Source: an uncultured Granulosicoccaceae bacterium (GTDB taxonomy: Bacteria > Pseudomonadota > Gammaproteobacteria > Granulosicoccales > Granulosicoccaceae). Taken from it: a stretch of DNA of 64,000 nucleotides. Shown piece by piece: positions 8,499 through 18,305 of the stretch. The notes under the pieces were generated by a model, which searched no databases, had not been told where the DNA came from, and saw only the letters and a list, made by a program, of their open reading frames with translations. Location of the stretch: the NCBI GenBank assembly GCA_938041955.1, contig CALISD010000082.1, positions 1 to 64,000 of the forward strand. Reading direction: 5' to 3'. Both the position numbers and the translations under genes were made by a program. The stretch's first letter is position 1. Each line of letters begins with the position of its first letter.

Positions 8499-9734
8499 AT
8501 GCCCCCAGCCGCCGCACTGGATCACCTCACCGTTCTGGATCTCACACGAATTCTGGCAGGCCCATGGGCATCACAAACGCTGGCTGATCTAGGTGCTGAT
8601 GTCATCAAGGTGGAACAACCAAAAACCGGCGACGACACTCGCGCCTGGGGGCCCCCGTTTGTTGATGACAAAAAGCCCCCTGAAGGCGTGTCTGCGTATT
8701 TTTGCAGTGCAAATCGTAACAAGAAATCGCTCGCCCTCGACTTCGCCACCGAGCGCGGTAGTGAGATTTTACAACAGCTTATCTCTCAATCTGACGTTCT
8801 GATTGAAAACTACAAGGTAGGCGGACTAAAAAAATACGGTCTGGACTATGAGACGTTGAGGAAACAATATCCAAAACTCATCTATTGCTCGATCACAGGC
8901 TTTGGACAAACCGGGCCTTATGCACACAGGGCCGGATACGACTTCATTATTCAGGCCATGAGTGGCCTGATGAGTGTCACCGGTCAACCGCCAGGTACTG
9001 CAGGTGACGAACCAATGAAAATTGGAGTAGCGCTGACAGATATTATGACAGGACTGTACGCCAGCACCGCGATTCTCGCAGCGGTGGCCCATCGTGAAAA
9101 AACCGGCAATGGCCAACACATTGATATGAGCCTGATGGACGTGTCTGTTGCCGCCATGGCCAATCAGGGAATGAATTATCTTGTCAGCGGCACTTCACCA
9201 GTTCGAATGGGGAATGCCCATCCGAATATTGTGCCGTATCAGGTATTCCCTACTGCAGATGGTCATCTGATCATCGCCGTAGGTAACGACAGACAATTTC
9301 AGAGCCTGGTTACGGTGTTGGGTAACGAGTCGCTCGGCCACAATGAGCGTTATCGCGACAACAGCAGCCGTGTCGCCCATCGAGACGAACTTGTCCCACT
9401 ATTGGCAGCCTTGACCAAAAGACAAACGACCGCGCACTGGGCCAAAGCACTTGATGATGCACAGGTGCCTTATGGGCCAATCAACGATACCGAGGCGGTG
9501 TTTAATGATCCACAGGTTAAGGCAAGAGAGCTGGCGATCGAACTGCAACATCCCGAACGCGGTGCTGTACCGGGAGTAGCATGCCCTATCCGTCTTTCCG
9601 AAACACCGGCACGTTATAACAATGCACCACCATCACTTGGCGAACACACAAAAAACATCTTGCAGGAACGTCTTAGCTTAACTACAGATGAGTGCGAAGC
9701 GCTGGTTCGTGATGGAATTTGCAGCTCGGGCTAG
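8499..9734 (+). CDS. CaiB/BaiF (family III) CoA-transferase
   Basis: LDHLTVLDLTRILAGPWASQTLADLGADVIKVEQPKTGDDTRAWGPPF...ANRNKKSLALDF...GFGQTGPYAHRAGYDFIIQAMSGLMSVTG, classic family III signature. Confidence 0.93.
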   Translation: MPPAAALDHLTVLDLTRILAGPWASQTLADLGADVIKVEQPKTGDDTRAWGPPFVDDKKPPEGVSAYFCSANRNKKSLALDFATERGSEILQQLISQSDVLIENYKVGGLKKYGLDYETLRKQYPKLIYCSITGFGQTGPYAHRAGYDFIIQAMSGLMSVTGQPPGTAGDEPMKIGVALTDIMTGLYASTAILAAVAHREKTGNGQHIDMSLMDVSVAAMANQGMNYLVSGTSPVRMGNAHPNIVPYQVFPTADGHLIIAVGNDRQFQSLVTVLGNESLGHNERYRDNSSRVAHRDELVPLLAALTKRQTTAHWAKALDDAQVPYGPINDTEAVFNDPQVKARELAIELQHPERGAVPGVACPIRLSETPARYNNAPPSLGEHTKNILQERLSLTTDECEALVRDGICSSG

Positions 9735-10014
9735 CAAACCAAAGACACTCACAATGACATAAAAAGAAAAGCTATAACGAATGTTGATGACATTCGACCT
9801 TACCATGTTCAAAAAAACATGGCGTGCCCACACTGAGTAGGAACAGAACTCTCTTTAGCAAGAGGGAGCAAAATAACCAATTCGGTAAACCAAAGTGACA
9901 TTGCAGTACAAGCCTGGACAATGTCACTTCACGCCGACAAATGTCACGCACAATCGAAAACAATCAAAGACCCGCAATTCTCCAAGCGAGAATCGCCATA
10001 CAGCCGGGACCCCT

Positions 10015-10593
10015 ATGAGCACCATCTATTTCATCACACACCCCGATGTAGATATAGATCCAAATATTCCCATCACAGATTGGTCGCTTTCTGATCGCGG
10101 AATGAAGCGAATGCAAATCACACTGACTCTTGAATGGGTGAAGTCAATTCAGAGTATCTTTTGTAGCACAGAAAAAAAAGCAATAGACGGCGCGCAAGTA
10201 CTCAGTGATTATCTTAAAGTACCTTTTACTACCCTTCAGGAACTGGGAGAAAATGATCGCAGCGCTACCGGTTATCTTCCAAAGCAAGAGTTTGAACTTG
10301 TCGCAGACCAGTTCTTTTCCGAACCATCACAATCGGTTCGCGGTTGGGAGACTGCACTAGCAGCGCAATCCAGAGTAGTCGAGGCAATTCAAAAGATAGT
10401 AGATTCTGAAAACACAAGCGGTCCTATTGCTATCGTCTCTCACGGCGCGGTAGGCACCCTGTTACTCTGCCAATTAAGTAACCGGGCTATTGCAAGAGAG
10501 CATGATCAACCGGCTAACGGCGGTGGAAATTACTTTTCTTTCGAGAGTGATACGCTTGAGGTTAATCATGGTTGGATAGCCATTGATGCTTAG
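10015..10593 (+). CDS. Histidine phosphatase (phosphoglycerate mutase-like) family protein
   Basis: IYFITHPDVDIDPNIPITDWSLSDRGMKRM...ELGENDRSATGYLP...IAIVSHGAVGTLLLC. The canonical RHG appears as THP, so catalytic competence is uncertain. Confidence 0.65.
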   Translation: MSTIYFITHPDVDIDPNIPITDWSLSDRGMKRMQITLTLEWVKSIQSIFCSTEKKAIDGAQVLSDYLKVPFTTLQELGENDRSATGYLPKQEFELVADQFFSEPSQSVRGWETALAAQSRVVEAIQKIVDSENTSGPIAIVSHGAVGTLLLCQLSNRAIAREHDQPANGGGNYFSFESDTLEVNHGWIAIDA

Positions 10594-10800
10594 ACAAGCT
10601 GTAGGAAGTAAAGCCACGATGTCGTTGAACGCTCCTCCAAACGCAGTGGCATACGCGATCACCCCATCCACCAATGGCCTTACATTCAACGGCGTCAGTT
10701 CAGGGCTATTTCTCTGCTGAAGTAGTGCATGTCATATGCTCAATTCGATCGATGCGCTTTCAGCGTTTGCCTCCGCAGATTCGATCATACCCGACACGGG

Positions 10801-10918
10801 TTGGAGGTGAGTCCAGCGCGATCAAGGAAACGCGTGAGCGAGGGCCTGACACGGAGACATTTCCAGTTCGTTTACGAACGAAATTTACGTGTGACCCGCA
10901 CATCGCGGCGCGTGCCTC
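10801..10918. repeat. Dispersed intergenic repeat, copy A (diverged homologue of 48802-48916)
   Basis: TGGAGG...AAGGAAACGCGTGAGCGAGGGCCTGACACGGAGACATTTCCAGTTCGTTTACGAACGAAATTTACGTGTGACCCGCACATCGCGGCGCGTGCCT aligns along its length with copy B. Confidence 0.7.
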
Positions 10919-11238
10919 ATAAGCGCACCGATCCAATGACAACAAAAGAATGCGCTCTACATGCGTACGCAACCCGCAGTATTGGCAAGATTGTTCGCAC
11001 ACCAGGATCACAATCCAAACCGGGCTCCAAAGGGGCAAAAGCAACTTTCTCCAGCCCGTTCAGTAATGTACAGCTGCGCATCCACGGTCGGCTTGTCGCT
11101 GAACGCAAAACGAGCGCCGTTGTGGTAGCGCCCGATTCAACGCCATCGATGAAGCAATCGGTATAGTGTCGGTCTTACCAAGGGTAGAATGAGACCTCCA
11201 CATTCTGACCTAGTTGAACGCTCTAAAGGTTACTCCAA

Positions 11239-13806
11239 ATGGCTACATTTCCGGCTAAAGCAAAAGTTGTCATCATCGGACAAGGCGGTATCGTCGGTGC
11301 ATCTGTCGCTCATCACCTGATTGAGCGCGGCTGGGACGATATTGTCGGCATCGACAAGTCAGCAGTCCCGACTGATATCGGCTCAACGGCCCATGCTTCT
11401 GATTTTTGTTATGCCACTGCGCATGACCAGATGACCTGCTACACCACCATGTACAGCATCGACTTTTTCGAAAAGCGAGGTCGTTACGAAAAGGTCGGCG
11501 GGCTGGAAGTTGCCCGCGTCGGTGATGATGACCGAATGGCGGAACTGATGCGCAAGGTGGCTTCCGGCAAAGCCTTCGGCACCAACGCCCGTATGATCAG
11601 CGCCGCTGAAGCAAAAGAGAAGATGCCACTACTTGAAGAAAGCATGATTCAAGGGGCGCTGTGGGATCCTGATGCAGGTCTGGTTAAGCCGCGTTCACAA
11701 GTAGTGACCGGTGAAATGGTGGAAGAAGCAGAGAAAACCGGCAAGCTTAAAGTCTTCGCCAATACACCCGCGACCGATCTTAAAATTGAAAACGGTCGTA
11801 TTGTGGGTGTTGAAACCAGCCGCGGATACATAGAAGCTGAACACGTTGTTGTCTGCGCCGGCCTGTGGGGAAGACTCATTGCCAACATGGCAGGTGAAGA
11901 CTTACCCGTTATGCCAGTGGATCACCCGTTGCTATGGTTCGGACCCTACAAAGAATTTGAAAACACCGGCAAAGACATTGGTTACCCTCTGCTACGCGAT
12001 CAGGGTAACTCTGCCTACCTTCGCGATACCGGTGATCCGGAAACCTCAGAAGGCGGAATGATTGAGTGGGGCTACTATGAAGAAAAAGAACCTCGCATGT
12101 GTCACCCGCGTGACTTACTTGAAAAAGAAGAGGCACGACTCTCCCCTTCACAACGTGATCTGGAAATGGATCAGATCATCGAGCCATTAGAGCGTGCTAT
12201 TGAACTTACCCCCATACTGGGCGAGTTAGGCTTTGATGAAAAACGTTCTTTTAACGGTCTGCTGCAAGTCACCGCAGATGGCGGCCCGTCGGTGGGTGAA
12301 TCAGCCAACGTGCGCGGCTTATGGTATGCCGTATCCGTATGGGTTAAAGATGGCCCGGGAACCGGTAAAGTCATTGCAGACTGGATGACCGACGGGCGCA
12401 CAGAGCTCGACCACAGTGGCATTGATGTGGCACGCTATTACCCGTTTCAACAGGAAGAACAGTACATCCACGATCGCTGCTATGAAACGGCGTTTAAAAT
12501 CTATAACCCTGCCGTTCACAACAGAGAACCTTACACTAAAGGCCGCGGCATACGTCGCAGCCCTTTCTACGAGCGTGAAGCTGCATTGGGCGGCTACTTC
12601 ATGGAAGCAGCAGGTTGGGAGCGTGCTCACGGCTACGCCAGCAATGAACACTTAATAGAAAAATTTGCGGACCAGGTACCGGTACGCGAAGCCGAGTGGG
12701 ACAACCGCCATTTCTTCAGAGTATCAAACGCCGAGCACCTGCAGCTAAGCGCCGATGTCGGCATGGTGAACTTATCGCACTTTGCCATTATTGACGTCAC
12801 CGGCCCTGATGCCGAAAAACTCATGGAGTATGTGTGCGTCGCGAAAATCGGCGGTGACACACCCATTGGTAAAGGGGTATACACGCACTTTCTTGATCAC
12901 GCCGGTGGTGTGCGCGCAGATTTAACTGTCGTCAGAATGGGTGAAAATCACTTCAGGGTGATGGATGGTGGTGACTCAGGGAGTCGTGACCTTATCTGGC
13001 TCAAGCGGGTAAGTACTGATCACAACTTCAGTAACGTTACGATTGAAGACAGAACTACAGATTTTGCCTGCCTCGGGATCTGGGGGCCAAACGCGCGTAC
13101 TACGCTGCAGAAAGTGGTTGATGACCCTGATGCGCTATCAATCGAAAACTTCCCGTTTGTGTCAGTGAAAACCATCACCATCAGCGGTGTCAAGGTGGCC
13201 GCATTCAGAATTTCATACGTCGGGGAACAAGGCTGGGAGCTACACTTTAACTACGACGATGGCTTAGCGGTGTGGGATGCACTCGCCGCGCAAAATGTCA
13301 CCCCGGTCGGCGTTGAGACCTATGCCAACAGCAGACGACTAGAAAAGAGCCTGCGCTTGCAGAATGCAGATCTGCTTACCGAGTACAACTTGCTTGAGGC
13401 CGACCTCGCAAGACCTAAAGTTAAAGCCGCCGACTTTCATGGTAAGGAAGCGTATCTGGCCTTCAGAGAGCGTGAACATCAACCGGCGTATCTCTGCACC
13501 TTGACGATGGTAAACAATATCGATTCATCTGGTGTTGCCCGCTACCCGGTCGGCACAAGCCCGGTGATAGATCCGGACACCGGTGAATCACTCATTGATT
13601 CTGAAGGCAGGCGTTCTTTCATCACCAGTATTGCCTATGGGCCGACTATTGGTAAGAATATCGCCCTCGCCTATATTCCCTACGAATATTGTCAGGAAGG
13701 TCGCGAGCTGATGATGGAATACTTTGGTGAGCAGTACACGCTTAAGCTTGAAGGTGTAGGCTATAAGCCACTGTATGACCCGGAAAATCTGCTGCCTAAA
13801 ACATAG
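11239..13806 (+). CDS. FAD-dependent oxidoreductase fused to GcvT-like domain (dimethylglycine/sarcosine dehydrogenase family)
   Basis: N-terminal KVVIIGQGGIVGASVAHHLIERGWDDIVGIDKS (DAO fold). C-terminal aminomethyltransferase-like features: VGMVNLSHFAIIDVTGPDAEKLMEYVC, ISYVGEQGWELHF, GKEAYLAFRE. Confidence 0.85.
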   Translation: MATFPAKAKVVIIGQGGIVGASVAHHLIERGWDDIVGIDKSAVPTDIGSTAHASDFCYATAHDQMTCYTTMYSIDFFEKRGRYEKVGGLEVARVGDDDRMAELMRKVASGKAFGTNARMISAAEAKEKMPLLEESMIQGALWDPDAGLVKPRSQVVTGEMVEEAEKTGKLKVFANTPATDLKIENGRIVGVETSRGYIEAEHVVVCAGLWGRLIANMAGEDLPVMPVDHPLLWFGPYKEFENTGKDIGYPLLRDQGNSAYLRDTGDPETSEGGMIEWGYYEEKEPRMCHPRDLLEKEEARLSPSQRDLEMDQIIEPLERAIELTPILGELGFDEKRSFNGLLQVTADGGPSVGESANVRGLWYAVSVWVKDGPGTGKVIADWMTDGRTELDHSGIDVARYYPFQQEEQYIHDRCYETAFKIYNPAVHNREPYTKGRGIRRSPFYEREAALGGYFMEAAGWERAHGYASNEHLIEKFADQVPVREAEWDNRHFFRVSNAEHLQLSADVGMVNLSHFAIIDVTGPDAEKLMEYVCVAKIGGDTPIGKGVYTHFLDHAGGVRADLTVVRMGENHFRVMDGGDSGSRDLIWLKRVSTDHNFSNVTIEDRTTDFACLGIWGPNARTTLQKVVDDPDALSIENFPFVSVKTITISGVKVAAFRISYVGEQGWELHFNYDDGLAVWDALAAQNVTPVGVETYANSRRLEKSLRLQNADLLTEYNLLEADLARPKVKAADFHGKEAYLAFREREHQPAYLCTLTMVNNIDSSGVARYPVGTSPVIDPDTGESLIDSEGRRSFITSIAYGPTIGKNIALAYIPYEYCQEGRELMMEYFGEQYTLKLEGVGYKPLYDPENLLPKT

Positions 13807-13822
13807 CCAGCAGACAAGCTTT

Positions 13823-13867
13823 CAGAGAATGGCTTCAGCTGCCTTGCAGCAATGTCGCCATTCTCTG
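13823..13867. terminator. Hairpin between convergent genes overlapping the 3' end of aroQ
   Basis: CAGAGAATGGC (13823-13833) / GCCATTCTCTG (13857-13867), exact 11-bp inverted repeat with an inner GCTGC/GCAGC stem. Confidence 0.55.
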
Positions 13868-14284
13868 GATAGCCATTGAATACCCCTGAACACCAAAGCC
13901 CGCTATCACGCCTTCAGCCCGTTGCGACACATACGAATGATGTCGAAAACTCTCCCGCTTGTGGATGTTTGAGACATGCACTTCAAGCACCGGCCCTTCA
14001 AACGTGTGGAGCGCATCAAGTATACCGACTGAGGTATGGCTATAGGCCGCCGGGTTAATGATGATGCCGGCAGAATCTTCTCTGGCTGCCTGAATCCAGT
14101 CAATGAGCTGACCTTCATAATTTGACTGTTGAAAGCGGCAGCTGAAGCCCAGCGCCTGAGCTAGCCCGGAACATTCCTCTTCAACGTCCACCAGGGTATC
14201 GTGGCCGTAGATCTCCGGCTCCCGCTTGCCAAGTAAATTGAGGTTGGGACCGTTCAGGACGGTGATCAGCTTGCTCATAGTCAT
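13835..14284 (-). CDS. aroQ: Type II 3-dehydroquinate dehydratase
   Basis: [21 protein letters not shown]...[17 protein letters not shown]...[20 protein letters not shown]: AroQ signature. Start chosen at MTMSKLITV. Confidence 0.95.
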   Translation of the reverse strand: MTMSKLITVLNGPNLNLLGKREPEIYGHDTLVDVEEECSGLAQALGFSCRFQQSNYEGQLIDWIQAAREDSAGIIINPAAYSHTSVGILDALHTFEGPVLEVHVSNIHKRESFRHHSYVSQRAEGVIAGFGVQGYSMAIQRMATLLQGS

Positions 14285-14404
14285 CTGGATTTCATTGTTG
14301 GATCCGGCTAAGTATACCTGCGTCGGCAACGATACCGCTCTGACAATTCGACAAATTCTTTCTCTGTCTTATGCAGCAGACATTTAATCCTCTAATGACT
14401 GATC

Positions 14405-14656
14405 CGGGCTGATTTTTCCGCGCTATCGAGCAACCGGGCAGTAACCCGGTGGCAGTGCAAATACCAATGGGTGGTGAAGAAGATTTTGAAGATGTTGTTG
14501 AACTGATAAAGATGAAAACCATCTATTGAGACGATGCATCGAAGGGCATTAAGTTCGAAGAGCGTGCCCTGGAAGATATTGGCGACGACTCATTGATAGC
14601 AACATGCATGAGATGCGCGACAAAATGGTCGAAGAGGTAATTCCCGCTTCACTATA
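14405..14656 (+). pseudogene. Decayed elongation factor G (fusA-like) fragment
   Basis: Translates in pieces to ADFSALSSNRAV / [45 protein letters not shown] / MHEMRDKMVEE, collinear with the EF-G G-domain region, with frameshifts and a Trp-to-stop (TGA) change. Confidence 0.75.
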
Positions 14657-14722
14657 GACGTTGATCGCAATACACTACGTCTGACGATATATTAGCAAAT
14701 TGCGCTTTTTTTGGCTCTGGAT

Positions 14723-15322
14723 ATGACGCCCTCAAACACCCCAAACCTATTCGCACCGTTATTTAAACAGCTGGCATCATGCTTGTCTGCCCACGACAGC
14801 GATATCGCACAACAGATCTCTATTGAGCTTAACCAATCAACGGACCTCCCCATCACCAAACCTCCCCAAATAGTGCCTCAATGTGATGCGCTGGACATCG
14901 CATTTCAGGAGCCATGCGATCCAATAGCCGATGAGATTAATCAAATACAAAATCACCTGCATTGGTCAGATACATCGGGAGGCATAAAGTCAGAGGATGT
15001 AAGAGAACTACTGGCGTTTGTTGAACTTCTGGGCCCCACAGGCATGGTAGTGAATACAAGCTGCCGCGCGGGCTTGCTATTGCAAATGCCAGATACCCAC
15101 TATCCAGCCCATCGCCACGCAGCGGATGAACTATACCTGACACTTAGCGGCACAGGAACATGGTTCCGTGACGCTGCACCGGCAGGTCAACTTCAGCCAC
15201 CGGGAGACTTCATCATTCATAAGAGCTACGAGCCGCATGCCATGGTGTCCACTAACAGGCCATTGCTCGCCTTTTGGTGCTGGACCGGTGAATTGAGTTT
15301 TGATACTTACGAAATGATGTAA
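14723..15322 (+). CDS. DMSP-lyase-like cupin protein (DddQ/DddL-type family)
   Basis: LLLQMPDTHYPAHRHAADELYLTLSGTGTWFRD...QPPGDFIIHKSYEPHAMVSTNRPLLAFWCWTGEL resembles DMSP lyase cupins. ATG at 14723 follows the TTG used in the track. Confidence 0.7.
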   Translation: MTPSNTPNLFAPLFKQLASCLSAHDSDIAQQISIELNQSTDLPITKPPQIVPQCDALDIAFQEPCDPIADEINQIQNHLHWSDTSGGIKSEDVRELLAFVELLGPTGMVVNTSCRAGLLLQMPDTHYPAHRHAADELYLTLSGTGTWFRDAAPAGQLQPPGDFIIHKSYEPHAMVSTNRPLLAFWCWTGELSFDTYEMM

Positions 15323-15393
15323 GCAATACGTATCTTGCCACCGGGCGACCTGAATTCAATCCACGGCTTCTTCTTTCTTGCGCCATGCGTCGC

Positions 15394-15509
15394 GCAGCAG
15401 ACGATCAAGGCAACCCACTGCGTGAGCAAGGCAGGATACGCTCGTCAAGCAGATCAACAGCAATAGCAACACACCTTGCTCACACAGCCAGCCACCTGAA
15501 TTCTATCTA
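15394..15509. repeat. Intergenic direct repeat, copy 1 (about 116 bp)
   Basis: CAGCAGACGATCAAGGCAACCC...GCGTGAGCAAGGCAGGATACGCTCGTCAAGCAGATCAACAGCAATAGCAACACACCTTGCTCACACAGCC...GAATTCTATCTA. Confidence 0.9.
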
Positions 15510-15541
15510 ATGCAGCCTCTGCTCCCCGCCATACTTCAGCA

Positions 15542-15685
15542 CAGCAGACGTTCAAGGCAACCCGCCGCGTGAGCAAGGCAGGATACGCTCGTCAAGCAGA
15601 TCAATAGCAATAGCAATAGCAATAGCAATAGCAATAGCAATAGCAACACACCTTACTCACACAGCCGCTCACCGAATTCTATCTA
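15542..15685. repeat. Intergenic direct repeat, copy 2 (about 144 bp) with (CAATAG)7 expansion
   Basis: Same sequence as copy 1 but with seven tandem CAATAG units at 15602-15643. Confidence 0.9.
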
Positions 15686-16879
15686 TCCGCTACTGACAAT
15701 TTTGTTCGCACTCACCGGGTTAATTTCAGATGACAAAAAGAACGTACTGATAGCCAACGGCGCCAGCATCAGCAACGCCACTCGCAATCCAAACACCTCT
15801 GATAGTAATCCAATGATCGGCGGCGCAAAAAGGAACGCCGAAAACGAAATCATGGTTAGCGCGGCAACGTTATCTGCAGACGATCTGCCCGGCCTGCGAG
15901 CTGCTGCCGTGACGGCCAGTGGGTAGACAATCGCCACCCCCATACCACTTAGCGCAGCTGCGACAAATGCCACTACTGCGTTAGGCGCAAGTGCAAATAG
16001 AACAATACCCGCAGTGGCTGCAACACCAGACACCTGCACGATAAATCGTTCGCCAAAGCTTTCCCTGAGATGATCACCACTGAGCCTGACGGCTGCCATC
16101 ACTATCGCAAAAAACGAATAAGTAACACTGATCAGCAACGGCGACGCATCAAGAATCGAGCGCATGAAGACGCCAGACCAGTCGATAAATGCCCCCTCTA
16201 CCACCATGGCGCCAATCGGCAGCATGCACAGCAATAGAATCGCCCTCGAAGGCAGTCGTACAATTGGAGCCGATGCTTTCTCTGCGGTATCTGCAGCGGA
16301 CGCCTGAGCAGGCTTCGGCAAGCATGAAGCGACAGCGACTCCTATTACCGCAAGCAACACAAACACCACCGAAAAATGACTCAGCACAGACACCCCGGCT
16401 TGACCAAGCAGCCCACCGGTGAGTGCTCCCACCATTGACCCCAGACTCCAAAACCCATGGCAACGGGACATTATTTTTTTTGAGTACAGCTGTTCGATTC
16501 TGTCAGCCTCTGTGTTCATCGCGACTTCGACAAGTCCGACCGTCAAGCCGCTGATAAACAGAAACACCATAAACGCCCACTGAGTTGAGGCGACCGCAGG
16601 CAAGATGAATGACAACGCCCATAAAGGCACAAAGATCTGGCAGGCGCGACGCAGACCACCGATAAACTCAATAATTTTGGCAGCAACAAAGAGCCCGAGA
16701 AGCGTCCCTAAAGGCATTGCAAACAAGCTGAAACCGAGCTCACCGACACTTAGACCCAGCGTCTCCTGAATATCCGGAACCCGCGGAATCCAGTTACCCA
16801 GCACAGCAGACTCAATGAAAAACACACCGAAAATGGCAAACGTATATTTTTGAGATGACATCGCGCGATATTGCGTCAA
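15683..16879 (-). CDS. MFS transporter
   Basis: About 12 hydrophobic segments; GNWIPRVPDIQETLGLSVGELGFSLFAMPLGTLLGL resembles YbjJ-type MFS permeases. Confidence 0.85.
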   Translation of the reverse strand: MTQYRAMSSQKYTFAIFGVFFIESAVLGNWIPRVPDIQETLGLSVGELGFSLFAMPLGTLLGLFVAAKIIEFIGGLRRACQIFVPLWALSFILPAVASTQWAFMVFLFISGLTVGLVEVAMNTEADRIEQLYSKKIMSRCHGFWSLGSMVGALTGGLLGQAGVSVLSHFSVVFVLLAVIGVAVASCLPKPAQASAADTAEKASAPIVRLPSRAILLLCMLPIGAMVVEGAFIDWSGVFMRSILDASPLLISVTYSFFAIVMAAVRLSGDHLRESFGERFIVQVSGVAATAGIVLFALAPNAVVAFVAAALSGMGVAIVYPLAVTAAARRPGRSSADNVAALTMISFSAFLFAPPIIGLLSEVFGLRVALLMLAPLAISTFFLSSEINPVSANKIVSSG

Positions 16880-16988
16880 TATGCCGCGATAAACAACCTA
16901 AATGACAGCAAAGCTTCTGAGCGAGATCAAATGAAGAATCTTCATCTATCAGTTACACTATTCAACAGGTAAATCCAGAGGAAATCTC

Positions 16989-17663
16989 ATGGTAGATGTG
17001 TATGTCGACAGCGCCGTAAAGGACGTGCGCCACCTCTATGATTCCATCATCACCATGGATCTGAGCAACACTTCCATATTGCAATTCCTGAGACTTCAGT
17101 CAGAAACACTTGTGCAGGCGCACGCAAAGCAGGATAAAACAGTCATTTTCCAGCTAAGCTGTTGGTGTCATGACTTTAGAGGAAAACCGCCAAATGAAAT
17201 AATGACGCACGTACTCACCACTGATATGGCGAATCAAACCATCGCCAGCGAGTATGGATACGATAACTGGTCAGAAGTTGAATCACTTTCAGGCACAATG
17301 CATCATCTGGAATTCGAGACATGCGTTGATCACATGTTAAACGGGGAAATTGACCAGCTAACTCTGGCACTAGCCAACAATCCAGCACTCGCAATACAAC
17401 AATCTCAATACGGTCATCAATCAACTCTCTTACACTACCTGGCCGCCAACGGCGTCGAAACACATCGGCAAGTCACTCCCGCAAACGCGAGCCAACTTGC
17501 TCAATGCCTTATAGATCACGGCACTGACGTTAATGCACAGGCCAACATGTACGGCGGCAGCAAAGCCCTAGGTCTGTTACTCACCAGCGCGCATCCAAAG
17601 AATGCAGGTGTCGTGGATGAGGTCGCCATGGTTTTACGCCTTGCAGGTGCGGTTGAAAGTTAA
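16989..17663 (+). CDS. Ankyrin-repeat-domain protein
   Basis: STLLHYLAANGVE...LAQCLIDHGTDVNAQANMYGGSKALGLLLTSAH, ankyrin repeats in the C-terminal half. Confidence 0.7.
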   Translation: MVDVYVDSAVKDVRHLYDSIITMDLSNTSILQFLRLQSETLVQAHAKQDKTVIFQLSCWCHDFRGKPPNEIMTHVLTTDMANQTIASEYGYDNWSEVESLSGTMHHLEFETCVDHMLNGEIDQLTLALANNPALAIQQSQYGHQSTLLHYLAANGVETHRQVTPANASQLAQCLIDHGTDVNAQANMYGGSKALGLLLTSAHPKNAGVVDEVAMVLRLAGAVES

Positions 17664-17675
17664 TGTAGATCACTA

Positions 17676-18164
17676 TCAGTCACTGTGACTCGCACGCTTT
17701 GATCGAAAAAACTTATATAGGAAATACGAGGCAAATAGCGCCAGAAAAAACTCAACAACGCCCGTTATTTCATAAAACCACAAGTGAATATTGTCAGAGG
17801 GAAACAAAGAAGTAACGCGCGTCGACTCACCCTCCACTCTTACAAAGGCCAATATTTTTAGTAAGTGATCCCAGCCCCCATGATAAAAACCAGGCAACAG
17901 AATAGCCATGACTACAATGGTGAGAAAGCCCCACAACAAAACAACCTTCCTATAACGTATGTACCCTGCGACCATCAGCATCGCGAGCGGTATGAGTACA
18001 ACGCCCAGCCAAACAGCATGAATGGCACTCCTTTGCCCCAACCCCAAAGCCGCATGCAAATGATGCAGCGTGTCCGTCACCCCCAACAATAAATAGAAAA
18101 TTATGATCCATTTGAGATAAGTCAGATCTTGGTCAAATCTGGATTTTTGCATTTCAATTCTCAA
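17676..18164 (-). CDS. Hypothetical membrane protein (about 4 TM)
   Basis: Multiple hydrophobic stretches such as WIIFYLLLGVTDTLHHL and KVVLLWGFLTIVVMAILLPGFYH. Confidence 0.6.
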   Translation of the reverse strand: MRIEMQKSRFDQDLTYLKWIIIFYLLLGVTDTLHHLHAALGLGQRSAIHAVWLGVVLIPLAMLMVAGYIRYRKVVLLWGFLTIVVMAILLPGFYHGGWDHLLKILAFVRVEGESTRVTSLFPSDNIHLWFYEITGVVEFFLALFASYFLYKFFRSKRASHSD

Positions 18165-18305
18165 ATAATATTTGGTTTACGCTGATGTCAAACGGCACTA
18201 CTGATGTCCGTCGATAAGCGCATGTTTCCACTAGACACCTGAACCTACCAACGCACGTGCTTAAACTTTATACAAGAAGTAACAACTCTCCCTACCAAGG
18301 CAAGC

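Noticed and set aside
10729-11166. 145-aa plus-strand ORF
   Set aside because: Arg/Ser/Thr-rich translation overlapping the dispersed repeat; no RBS or domain, so treated as non-coding.
15602-15643. (CAATAG)7 considered as a CRISPR-like array
   Set aside because: Contiguous hexamer microsatellite with no spacers, and no cas genes in the window.
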